A DNA stretch of 32,660 bases from an uncultured Chloroflexota bacterium (GTDB taxonomy: Bacteria; Chloroflexota; Chloroflexia; Chloroflexales; Chloroflexaceae): assembly GCA_937120965.1 (NCBI GenBank), contig CAKZKA010000219.1, positions 1 through 32,660 of the forward strand. Reading direction: 5' to 3'. The translations under genes were made by a program, and so were the position numbers. Under the pieces are notes generated by a model. The model was not told where the DNA came from and did no database searches. It saw nothing but the letters and a program-made list of their open reading frames with translations. Below, piece by piece: positions 16,558 to 24,603 of the stretch. Position 1 is the first letter of the stretch. Each line of letters opens with the position of its first letter.

Positions 16558-19500
16558 GTGACCGTCGCTGATCTGCCGCTTGCGCCGCCAGAGGTTGGCC
16601 AGCTCGTCCACGTGCGCGCCCGTACCTGGCTGGTGGATGAGGTGCTCCCGCCCGCTGTCCCCGGCCAGTCATGCCGGGTGCGCCTCGCCTGCGCCGATGA
16701 TGACGCCCAGGGCCAGTCGCTGGAGGTGCTCTGGGACTATGAGCCGGATCGCCGGATTCTGACCGATGCCGGCTGGGACGACCTGGCTACTCGCGGCTTC
16801 GACCCGCCGGATCGCTTCGCCGCGTTCCTCCATACGCTGCGCTGGAACTGCGTTACCGCTACCGATCCCACCCTCTTCCAGGCGCCCTTTCGCGCCGGGA
16901 TCAGGATTGATGCCTACCAGATGGAGCCGCTCCGTAAGGCGCTGCGCCTGCCGCGGGTGAACCTGTTTATCGCCGATGATACCGGCCTGGGCAAGACGAT
17001 CGAGGCCGGCCTGATTATGCGCGAGCTGCTGCTGCGCAAGAAGGTGCGCACCGTGGTCGTCGCCGCGCCGCCCGCGGTGCTCGAGCAGTGGCAGGCCGAG
17101 CTCGAGGAGCGCTTCGGGCTGGTCTTTGTGCTGCTGGATCGCGCCTACCTCACCCGCATGCGCCGCGAGCGGGGCTTCGGCGTTAACCCCTGGCGTACCC
17201 ACAGCCGCTTCCTGGTCTCCCATCGCCTGCTCGTTGACCCGATCTACGCCGACCCGCTGCGCGAGTGGCTCGGCGCCTTTCTGCCCGGGAGCCTCCTGGT
17301 GCTCGATGAGGCCCACCACGCCGCCCCGGCTTCCGGCGGGCGCTACGGCATCGAGTCCGGCTTCACCCGCGCTATCCGCGATCTCGCCGGCCGCTTCGAG
17401 CATCGCCTCTTCCTCTCGGCCACCCCGCATAATGGCCACTCCAATAGCTTCTCGACCCTGCTTGAGCTGCTCGACCCGGTGCGCTTCACCCGCGGTGTGA
17501 AGGTGACGAAGAAGGCCCTCGATGATGTGATGGTCCGCCGGCTCAAGGAGGATATCCGCGCGGTGCAGGGCGGCTTCCCGCTGCGCCGCGTGGTGCGCAT
17601 TGAGCTTGGCGGTCTTCCCCCCGATGCGCCCGAGCTGGTGCTCTCCACGCTGCTCGATGCGTACCGCACCCTGCGCGAGCAGCGCTTCGCCGATGCCTCG
17701 CGCCGCGCCCAGACCGCCGCCGGCCTGCTCACCGTTGGCCTCCAGCAGCGGCTGCTCTCTTCCATCGAGGCCTTCGCGCGCAGCCTGAAGGTCCACCGCG
17801 CCACCGTCGAGCGCCAGTGGGCTGCCCAGGACGCCGCGCTCCCTGAGAAGGCCGACTCGCTGCTGATGCGCGCCCCCGATGCCGATGACGAGCGTGGCCT
17901 GTGGGCCGCTGAGGAGCTGGAGGCGGCGGAGGCGGCGGAGATCGCCGCCGTTACGGCCGCCGGTGAAGCCGAGGCGCCCCGCTCTGCGCAGGCCGACAAC
18001 CTGCGCCGCCAGGAACAGGCCCTGCTCGACCGTATGCAGCAGATCGCCGAGCAGCACCGCCACATCCCCGATGCCAGGACCAGGTACCTGATCGACTGGA
18101 TCCGCGCCAATCTCTGCCCCGACCTGCCGCCCTTCGGCCAGCCGGTCTCTGGCCCGCCCCATTCGGCAAGCTCAGGGCAGGCCCCGCGCTGGAACAACCG
18201 CCGGGTGCTGATCTTCACTGAGAACCGCGAGGGCACCAGGCGCTTCCTGCTGAATATCCTCTCGCAGGCCATCGAGGGTACCGAGCGGGCCGATGAGCGC
18301 ATCGAGGTGATCGATGGCCTGACCAGCAGCGCCCGCCGCCAGGAGATCCAGCGCCGCTTCAATACCGACCCGGCCCTCGATCCGCTGCGCATCCTGCTCG
18401 CCACCGACGCCGCCCGCGAGGGCCTGAACTTCCAGGCCCACTGCGCCGACCTTTTCCATTTTGATCTGCCCTGGAACCCCGGCCGCATCGAGCAGCGCAA
18501 CGGCCGTATCGACCGCAAGCTGCAACCTGAAGCCGAGGTGCGCTGCCACTACTTCGTGCTGCCTCAGCGTGTCGAGGACCGCGTGCTCGAGGTGCTGGTG
18601 CGCAAGACCGAGACGATCAAGCGCGAGCTGGGCAGCCTCTCGAAGGTGATCGACGACGATATCGAGCGCCGGCTGCGCCAGGGCATCCGCCACCGCGAGG
18701 CCGCCGCTCTGGCCCGCGAGCTGGAGCAGGCCGACCTGGAGGCCCTCCGTCGCCAGAGTGTGGCCGCGGAGCTGGAGCAGGCCCGTGAGCGTGAGCGCGA
18801 CCTCCACGCCCAGATTGCGCGCTGCCAGTCGCTGCTGGAGAAGTCGAAGCGCTGGACCGGCTTCGCGGACGAGCCGTTCCGCAACGCCCTCTCCTGCGCC
18901 CTGGAGCTGCTCGGCGCGCCGCCCCTCCAGCGCGCCACTGCCGTCCACGGCCAGGAGGCCTGGCAGGTGCCGGCGCTCCACGAGCGCGTCGCTGCCGACC
19001 CGAGCTGGAACGCGACCCTCGATACGCTCCGCGCCCCCCGCACCGCCAACCAGAGCCTCACCGACTGGCGGCGCGAGGCGCCCATCCGCCCCGTGGTCTT
19101 TGCCGACGCCGGCGTGCTCACCGAGGAGACGGTGCATCTGCACCTGGAGCATCGCGTGGCCCAGCGCCTGCTGGCCCGCTTCCGCGCCCAGGGCTTTACC
19201 GCAGACCTGTCGCGGGCCTGCCTGCTCCAGTCCAGCGATGCTATTCCGCGGGTTGTGCTGCTCGGCCGGCTCTCGCTCTACGGCCAGGGCGCCGAGCGGC
19301 TCCACGAGGAACTGGTGGCGGTCACCGCCCGCTGGCTCGACCCTTCGCAGCGCAGCGGCCCGCTGACGCCCTACGGCCGCGACGGCGAGGCGCGCACCCT
19401 CCAGGTGCTCGATGAGGCGCTGCGCCGCGCCGGCCGCCAGCCGCCGGGCAGCGCCATCGAGCGGCGCTTGCTCGACACCGCCGCCGCCGATATCGCCGAC

Positions 19501-19854
19501 CTGCAGCCCCACCTCGCGCCGCGCGCCGAGCAGGCCGCCGACGACGCCATCGCCCAGCTCCGCCGGCGCGGCGAGCAGGAGGCCCGCGACCTCCAGAGTG
19601 CTATCGAGCAGCAGGCCCGTCGCGTGCGCGAGCAGCTTGAGCGCAGCCGCACCGAGTATCGCCAGTTGACCCTCGACTTCGATAAGGAGGAGGAGCGCCA
19701 GTTCCGGCTGGACCAGCGGGCCTGGGAGCTGCGCCTGGAGCAGTTCGAGCGCGAGCTGGCCAGCGAGCCGCAGCGCGTGCGCGCCTTCTACGAGGTGCGC
19801 GCGCAGCGCATCGAGCCCGTCGGGCTGATCTACCTCTGGCCGGAGACGAATTGA
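16558..19854 (+). CDS. drmD: DISARM class 1 SNF2-like helicase DrmD
   Basis: A 1098-residue SNF2-type DNA translocase, the class-defining component of class 1 DISARM. Walker A is DDTGLGKTIEAG (about 140-150), motif II is Asp250-Glu-Ala-His, and motif III SATPHNG follows. The C-terminal RecA lobe has IFTENREGTRRFL, ATDAAREGLNFQ (about 615), and RIEQRNGRIDR (about 644). A long helical C-terminal part rich in Arg/Glu/Gln follows (about 690-1090). I chose GTG 16558 because AGGAG lies 7 nt upstream. The ATG/TTG at 16525/16522 lies in a dispersed repeat (CCATATGTTCACCTCAGG). A 20-nt dispersed-repeat-like motif lies in frame at 18158-18177, in the linker before the second lobe. The stop overlaps the next small start as TGATG. 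Confidence 0.92.
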   Translation: MTVADLPLAPPEVGQLVHVRARTWLVDEVLPPAVPGQSCRVRLACADDDAQGQSLEVLWDYEPDRRILTDAGWDDLATRGFDPPDRFAAFLHTLRWNCVTATDPTLFQAPFRAGIRIDAYQMEPLRKALRLPRVNLFIADDTGLGKTIEAGLIMRELLLRKKVRTVVVAAPPAVLEQWQAELEERFGLVFVLLDRAYLTRMRRERGFGVNPWRTHSRFLVSHRLLVDPIYADPLREWLGAFLPGSLLVLDEAHHAAPASGGRYGIESGFTRAIRDLAGRFEHRLFLSATPHNGHSNSFSTLLELLDPVRFTRGVKVTKKALDDVMVRRLKEDIRAVQGGFPLRRVVRIELGGLPPDAPELVLSTLLDAYRTLREQRFADASRRAQTAAGLLTVGLQQRLLSSIEAFARSLKVHRATVERQWAAQDAALPEKADSLLMRAPDADDERGLWAAEELEAAEAAEIAAVTAAGEAEAPRSAQADNLRRQEQALLDRMQQIAEQHRHIPDARTRYLIDWIRANLCPDLPPFGQPVSGPPHSASSGQAPRWNNRRVLIFTENREGTRRFLLNILSQAIEGTERADERIEVIDGLTSSARRQEIQRRFNTDPALDPLRILLATDAAREGLNFQAHCADLFHFDLPWNPGRIEQRNGRIDRKLQPEAEVRCHYFVLPQRVEDRVLEVLVRKTETIKRELGSLSKVIDDDIERRLRQGIRHREAAALARELEQADLEALRRQSVAAELEQARERERDLHAQIARCQSLLEKSKRWTGFADEPFRNALSCALELLGAPPLQRATAVHGQEAWQVPALHERVAADPSWNATLDTLRAPRTANQSLTDWRREAPIRPVVFADAGVLTEETVHLHLEHRVAQRLLARFRAQGFTADLSRACLLQSSDAIPRVVLLGRLSLYGQGAERLHEELVAVTARWLDPSQRSGPLTPYGRDGEARTLQVLDEALRRAGRQPPGSAIERRLLDTAAADIADLQPHLAPRAEQAADDAIAQLRRRGEQEARDLQSAIEQQARRVREQLERSRTEYRQLTLDFDKEEERQFRLDQRAWELRLEQFERELASEPQRVRAFYEVRAQRIEPVGLIYLWPETN

Positions 19855-19985
19855 TGGATTTTGCCGCAAAGGAACGCAAAGAGCGCAAAAAATCTAGTTT
19901 ATCTTTCGTGTTCTTTACGTTCCTTTTCAGCCAACCATTGACAACGCCATTTTTCTACCACCTCGCCTGGCCGGAGACGCATTGA
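19854..19985 (+). CDS. Tiny ORF 1 between drmD and drmMI (43 aa), possible coupling peptide
   Basis: The ATG shares its A with the drmD stop (TGATG). GGAG at 19842-19845 lies 8 nt upstream, inside drmD. The 43-residue product has a very basic start (AAKERKERKK), then an aromatic hydrophobic middle (SLSFVFFTFLFS), and ends in AWPETH. That end copies the drmD C-terminus, because the repeat re-reads it. The stop overlaps the next ATG, again as TGATG. The peptide resembles a single-pass membrane segment, but its repeat origin makes a selected function doubtful. Its main role may be to carry ribosomes forward. Expression is inferred. Confidence 0.4.
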   Translation: MDFAAKERKERKKSSLSFVFFTFLFSQPLTTPFFYHLAWPETH

Positions 19986-20077
19986 TGGATTTGCTGCAAG
20001 AGAACGCAAAGAGCGCAAAGAACATCTTGTGTCTTTCGTGTTCTTTGCGTTCCGTTGTGGCCAACGCTACACCATGA
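19985..20077 (+). CDS. Tiny ORF 2 before drmMI (30 aa), possible coupling peptide
   Basis: This ORF starts in the stop of tiny ORF 1 (TGATG), with GGAG at 19973-19976, 8 nt upstream. Its stop TGA overlaps the drmMI ATG (ATGA). The 30 residues (MDLLQENAKSAKNIL, then CLSCSLRSVV and ANATP) begin like ORF 1 but leave its frame after a small indel. No family is recognised. As drmMI lacks a Shine-Dalgarno sequence, re-initiation from this ORF is a reasonable way to translate it. Confidence 0.42.
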   Translation: MDLLQENAKSAKNILCLSCSLRSVVANATP

Positions 20078-23000
20078 CAACGACGATTGACCCTGCTATC
20101 GCGGCTCACCTGGAATGGCTCGGCTTTGTGCGCCCGACGGGCCTGGTCGTCTCGGCGCCGGCCCTCGCCCGCGCTGGCGCCATCCTGCCCCGCAGCGACG
20201 CCGAGGGCCAGCGCCTGCTGATGGGCTGCCTGGCTGCCGACGCCGACCCGCCGCGGATCGCCGATTTCCACCACTTCGCCCGCACCGTCCTGGGCTGGAG
20301 CTTCGCGCCCCAGGGCTACGCCGGCGCGCCCATCCCGCCCGAGCTGGAGCTGGCCCTGCCCGAGTATGGCGAGACCCTCGCCCCCGATCTGGCGGTGCGC
20401 GAGCTGGAGCCGACCACGCATGGCTCGCCCTGGCAGATGCTCGTGCAGATCCTGCCCCCGGGTCAGGACTTCGACCGCGTGATGCGCGGCCACGGGCGCC
20501 TCGACGCCTCGCCCCACAGCCGCATGGAACGGCTGCTGCGCGCGACGGGCGTCGGCGCCGGCCTGCTCTGCAATGGCGAGGCCCTGCGCCTGATCTCCGC
20601 CCCGCGCGGCGAGAGTTCCGGCTGGCTCGATTTCCGCGTCGCCGAGATGCAGCAGACCGCCGGCCGCCCCATCGTTGCCGCGCTGCGCCTGCTGCTCAGC
20701 GAGCAGCGCCTGCTGGCCCTGCCCCGCGAGCAGCGCCTGGCTGCCCTGCTCGAGGCCAGCCGCACGTTCCAGAACGAGGTCAGCGAGCGCCTCGCCGAGC
20801 AGGTGCTCGAGGCCCTTTATGTGCTGCTGCGCGGCTTCCAGGCCGCCGATGCCGATAGCGGCGGCGCGCTCCTGCGCGATCTCCTCCGCGAGAACCCCGA
20901 CGCGGTCTACCGCGGGCTGCTCACGGTGATCCTGCGCCTGGTCTTCCTGCTCTACGCCGAGCAGCGCGACATGCTCCCCGAGGACGCCACCTGGGAGCAG
21001 GGCTACGCGCTGGCCGGCCTGTACGAGCGACTGCGCGAGGACGCCGCCCTCTACCCCGATACGATGCAGCAGCGCTACGGTGCCTGGGCCCACCTGCTCG
21101 CCCTCTTTCGCATGGTCCACGACGGCGTTCCCGAGCTGGGCCTGCCCCGCCGCCACGGCGTGCTCTTCGACCCCGACCGCTTCCCCTTCCTCGAGGGCCG
21201 CGCCGGCCCGCGCCAGATCCACCAGCGCATCAGCCCGCCGCGCGTGCCCGACGGCGCCGTCTATGCCGTCCTGGAGAAGTTGCTGGTCCTCGACGGCGAG
21301 CGCATCTCCTACCGCGCCCTCGATGTCGAGCAGATCGGCTCGGTCTACGAGACGATGATGGGCTTCCGCCTGGAGACGGCCACGGGCCGCGCGCTGGCCA
21401 TCCGCGCCGATACGCGCGGCGGTGCGCCGACGACGATCAGCCTGGACGCCCTGCTCGAGCAGGCCCCCGCCCAGCGCGCCAGGTGGCTCCAGGAGCAGAG
21501 CGGGCGCAGCCTCCCCGCCGGCGTGAGCAAGGCCCTGCCGGCGGCCAACAGCATCGAGGCCCTGCACGCCGCCCTGCGCCCGCTGGTGGACACCGCGGCC
21601 ACGCCCGATCTCGCCCCACCGGGGGCCATGGTGCTCCAGCCCAGTGTGGAGCGCCGCCGCTCCGGCTCCCACTACACCCCCCGCGCCCTCACCGAGCCGA
21701 TTGTGCGCGCCACCCTCGAGCCGATCCTGGCCCGCCTGCGCGGCCCCGCCGGCCTGCCGCCCCGCCCCGAGCAGATCCTCGACCTCAAAGTCTGCGACCC
21801 GGCCATGGGCTCCGGCGCCTTCCTCGTCGAAGCCTGTCGCCAGCTCGCCGACGCCCTGATCGAAGCCTGGCAGGCCCACGGCGGCCGCCCGCCCATCCCC
21901 CCCGACGAAGACGAGGTGATCTTCGCCCGGCGCCTGGTGGCCCGGCGCTGCCTCTACGGCGTAGACAAAAACCCCACCGCGGTGGACCTGGCCAGGGTCT
22001 CGCTCTGGCTGGTGACGCTGGCGAAAGAGCACCCCTTCACCTTCCTCGACCACGCCCTGCGCCACGGCGACTCGCTGCTGGGCCTGAGCCAGCGCCAGAT
22101 CGCCGCCTTCCACTGGCAGGACGAGGCGAAGCCGTTGCAGGAGGATTTCTACACCCGCGCCATCCGCGCGCAGGTCGAGCAGGCCGCCGCGCTGCGGGCC
22201 GAGATCCGCCACGCTGGCGAGGACGCCGGCGACGCCGCGCTGCGGGCGCTGTGGCGCGACGCCGACCAGGCCCTGGCCCGCGCGCGGCTGTACGGCGACC
22301 TGGTGGTGGCCGCCTTCTTCGAGGGCGGCAAGCCGAAGGAGCGCGAGCGGCAGCGCCTGGCCTACGCCGCCGAGGCCCTCGACGGCAGCGCCCACCGCCA
22401 CCTCGCCCGCCTCGAGGCGTGGCGCACCGCCGAGCTGCCCCTGGCGCCCTTCCACTGGGAGATCGAGTTCCCCGAAGTCTTCCAGCGCCCCAACCCCGGC
22501 TTCGATGCCGTGGTGGGCAACCCGCCGTTCGCCGGCAAGAATGCGACCAGCAGCGGCAATGTGGCGGGCTACCCCGACTGGCTCCAGCAGATCCACCCGG
22601 AGAGCCACGGCAACGCCGACCTGGTGGCCCATTTCTTCCGCCGCGCCTTCAACCTGCTCCGGCGCGACGGCGCCCTCGGCCTGATCGCCACCAACACCAT
22701 CGCCCAGGGCGACACCCGCAGCAGCGGCCTGCGCTGGATCTGCGCCCACGGCGGGGCGATCTACCACGCCCGCAAGCGGCTGAAGTGGCCGGGGCTGGCG
22801 GCGGTGGTCGTGAGCGTGGTGCACATCTGGAAGGGCCAGTACCACGGGCCGCGCTGCCTCGATGGGCAGGCGGTCGAGCGCATCAGCGCCTTCCTCTTCC
22901 ACCGCGGCGGGGACGACGACCCGCCCCGCCTCGCCGCCAACGCCGGGAAGAGCTACATCGGCAGCTATGTGCTCGGCATGGGCTTCACCTTCGACGACAC

Positions 23001-23997
23001 CGACACGAAGGGCATCGCCACGCCGCTGGCCGAGATGGAGCGGCTGATCGCCGCCAACCCGGCCTGCCGCGAGGTGATCTTCCCCTACCTCGGCGGCGAG
23101 GAGCTGAACAGCAGCCCGCGCCACGCCCACCACCGCTATGTGATCAACTTCGGCGCGCGCAGCGAGGCCGAGTGCCGCGCGCGCTGGCCGGAACTCATGG
23201 CCATCGTCGAGGCGAAGGTCAAGCCGGAGCGGATGCGGAATAATCGGGAGGTATACCGGCGGTACTGGTGGCAGTACGGCGAGAAGCGCGTCGATCTCTG
23301 GCGCGCCATCGCCCCGCTCGAGCGGGTGCTGGCTAACTCGCAGGTCAGTGCAAACCTGGCTTTCGCATTTCTCCCAACAGGCATGGTGTACGCCCACACG
23401 CTCAATGTGTTCCCCCTCTCCACCTACGCCGCCTTCTGCGCCCTCCAGGCGCGCCCCCACGAACTCTGGGCGCGCTTCTTCGGCTCATCGCTAGGGGATG
23501 GGCTGCGCTACACCCCCTCCGACTGCTTCGAGACCTTCCCCTTCCCGGCGGGCTGGGAGGCGCACCCGGGGCTGGAGGCGGCGGGCAAGGCATACTACGA
23601 CTACCGCGCGGCGCTGATGCTGCGCGCCAACGAGGGGCTGACGGCCATCTACAACCGCTTCCACGACCCCTACGAGCGCGACCCGGCCATCGAGCGGCTG
23701 CGCGAGCTGCACGCGGCGATGGACCGGGCGGTGCTGGCGGCCTATGGCTGGGGCGACATTCCGACCGACTGCGCGTTCTTGCTCGACTATGCGCTTGATG
23801 CGGAGGAGTGGGGCGGCAAGAAGAAGCCCTACCGCTACCGCTGGCCCGATGCGGTGCGCGATGAGGTGCTGGCGCGCCTGCTGGAGCTGAACGCGCAGCG
23901 CGCCCGTGAGGAGAAGCTGATGGGCCAGGTGAAGCCGGGGGGCGGGGGCAGGCGGGGCCGCCCGGCGGACGGCATGCGCGACATGTTTGAGGAGTGA
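20074..23997 (+). CDS. drmMI: DISARM class 1 adenine-specific DNA methyltransferase DrmMI
   Basis: A 1307-residue N6-adenine methyltransferase that marks host DNA as self in class 1 DISARM. The N-terminal 500 or so residues are a helical region of the type seen in type IIG/PglX-like methylases. The catalytic part begins with RRSGSHYTPRALTEPIV. Motif I follows as CDPAMGSGAFLVEACRQLAD (Asp575), and motif IV is NPPF at 816-819 (DAVVGNPPFAGKN). The C-terminal part contains DNA-recognition-like sequence (YLGGEELNSSPR, YTPSDCFETFPFPAG). No nuclease motif stands out, so it looks like a methylase alone. The start at 20074 matches the first conserved-looking residues. Upstream in-frame codons to 20029 lie in a hairpin repeat. 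It has no clear ribosome binding site and overlaps tiny ORF 2. A 606-bp gap separates it from drmA. Confidence 0.92.
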   Translation: MTTTIDPAIAAHLEWLGFVRPTGLVVSAPALARAGAILPRSDAEGQRLLMGCLAADADPPRIADFHHFARTVLGWSFAPQGYAGAPIPPELELALPEYGETLAPDLAVRELEPTTHGSPWQMLVQILPPGQDFDRVMRGHGRLDASPHSRMERLLRATGVGAGLLCNGEALRLISAPRGESSGWLDFRVAEMQQTAGRPIVAALRLLLSEQRLLALPREQRLAALLEASRTFQNEVSERLAEQVLEALYVLLRGFQAADADSGGALLRDLLRENPDAVYRGLLTVILRLVFLLYAEQRDMLPEDATWEQGYALAGLYERLREDAALYPDTMQQRYGAWAHLLALFRMVHDGVPELGLPRRHGVLFDPDRFPFLEGRAGPRQIHQRISPPRVPDGAVYAVLEKLLVLDGERISYRALDVEQIGSVYETMMGFRLETATGRALAIRADTRGGAPTTISLDALLEQAPAQRARWLQEQSGRSLPAGVSKALPAANSIEALHAALRPLVDTAATPDLAPPGAMVLQPSVERRRSGSHYTPRALTEPIVRATLEPILARLRGPAGLPPRPEQILDLKVCDPAMGSGAFLVEACRQLADALIEAWQAHGGRPPIPPDEDEVIFARRLVARRCLYGVDKNPTAVDLARVSLWLVTLAKEHPFTFLDHALRHGDSLLGLSQRQIAAFHWQDEAKPLQEDFYTRAIRAQVEQAAALRAEIRHAGEDAGDAALRALWRDADQALARARLYGDLVVAAFFEGGKPKERERQRLAYAAEALDGSAHRHLARLEAWRTAELPLAPFHWEIEFPEVFQRPNPGFDAVVGNPPFAGKNATSSGNVAGYPDWLQQIHPESHGNADLVAHFFRRAFNLLRRDGALGLIATNTIAQGDTRSSGLRWICAHGGAIYHARKRLKWPGLAAVVVSVVHIWKGQYHGPRCLDGQAVERISAFLFHRGGDDDPPRLAANAGKSYIGSYVLGMGFTFDDTDTKGIATPLAEMERLIAANPACREVIFPYLGGEELNSSPRHAHHRYVINFGARSEAECRARWPELMAIVEAKVKPERMRNNREVYRRYWWQYGEKRVDLWRAIAPLERVLANSQVSANLAFAFLPTGMVYAHTLNVFPLSTYAAFCALQARPHELWARFFGSSLGDGLRYTPSDCFETFPFPAGWEAHPGLEAAGKAYYDYRAALMLRANEGLTAIYNRFHDPYERDPAIERLRELHAAMDRAVLAAYGWGDIPTDCAFLLDYALDAEEWGGKKKPYRYRWPDAVRDEVLARLLELNAQRAREEKLMGQVKPGGGGRRGRPADGMRDMFEE

Positions 23998-24088
23998 GCC
24001 GCGAGAGAACACTGGCCGCGAGAGAACTCTGGCCGCGAAAGAACACAAGGAACACAAAGTTGGGAAGGAGGAAGGGGGAAGTGATACC

Positions 24089-24343
24089 ATTTTAGATTGT
24101 GGATTTTGGATTGCAGATTGTCGCGCACGGCGTCCAGGTGCGCTTTGACCCACCGCTGCTTGCGGAGTGTTCAACTGAAAGTGGTATGAGAAGTGGGAAG
24201 TGAGAAGTGGGAAGTGGGAGGTGGGAGGTGGGAGGTGGGAGGTGATACCAATTACCGTTGATGATGCCGCATTGCTTGAAGCGGTTTCAGGCGTTGTGCT
24301 GCCCAGCGTGGCAATCCGCAATCCAAAATCCAAAATCTAAAAT
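24089..24343. mobile_element. MITE-like element with 37-bp inverted repeats
   Basis: The left end 24089-24125 (ATTTTAGATTGTGGATTTTG...) matches the reverse complement of 24307-24343 at 33 of 37 positions. The enclosed 181 bp has no full ORF. Two stretches read like protein fragments (VQVRFDPPLLAE; TVDDAALLEAVSGVV). No target-site duplication is obvious, so transposition is unproven. The terminal AATC/TAAA octamers recur before drmB. Confidence 0.5.
24206..24243 (+). repeat. GTGGGAG heptamer array with G-quadruplex potential
   Basis: Five GGG tracts lie at exact 7-nt spacing (24209, 24216, 24223, 24230, 24237) with loops AAGT or AGGT. This meets the usual pattern for an intramolecular G-quadruplex. 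If drmMI and drmA share a transcript, the G-rich strand is in the RNA. Confidence 0.75.
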
Positions 24344-24603
24344 AGTGTGAGAAGTGGGAGGTGAGAAGGGGGAAGTGGGAAGGGGGTACGGACGTGGTAT
24401 ATGGGCGCCGCTATAATCACACCTGATCTCTGTGTTCTTTGCGTTCTTTTGTGGCTAATGTTCGTTCGTGGCCAGTGTTCTTTTGATCAACTTTGGCTCG
24501 TTCAAGTTCGAGATTAAGAAGTACATTATGACCCCGCGCCCCACAGGAACGGAATGAGCGCCCCAACCCATCTACTTTGCGCTCTTTGCGTTCTTTCGCG
24601 GCT

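Larger units (their letters stand above)
19836..20082 (+). repeat. Direct duplication of the drmD 3' end and leader, carrying hairpins
   Basis: Copy 1 (19836-19946) and copy 2 (19967-20082) begin with the same CTGGCCGGAGACG, then [A/C]ATTGATGGATTT, and end in ACAACG. Each has a hairpin: 19871-19882 with 19912-19923 (one mismatch), and GAACGCAAAGA 20002-20012 with TCTTTGCGTTC 20042-20052 (perfect). The duplicated part includes the last codons and stop of drmD and its GGAG, so each copy recreates a ribosome site plus TGATG. Confidence 0.85.
23998..24603. other. 606-bp gap between drmMI and drmA, full of repeats
   Basis: No gene is recognised. The gap holds GCGAAAGAACAC-type repeats just after drmMI (24001-24057), a 255-bp inverted-repeat element (24089-24343), and a second G-rich stretch (24356-24386). 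CTTTGCGTTCTTT motifs follow at about 24434 and 24583. The last of these runs directly into the drmA start. This is long for a defence operon and could separate drmD-drmMI from drmA-drmB-drmC expression. Confidence 0.6.

Noticed and set aside
20074-23997. BREX PglX or stand-alone type IIG restriction enzyme
   Set aside because: The methylase core alone would fit, but the drmD, drmA, drmB and drmC neighbours in canonical order favour DrmMI. No nuclease motif is seen.
23994-24095. Small GTG-start ORF overlapping the drmMI stop
   Set aside because: The only GAGG lies too close to the GTG, and the frame runs through repeat DNA into the MITE-like end without reaching drmA.
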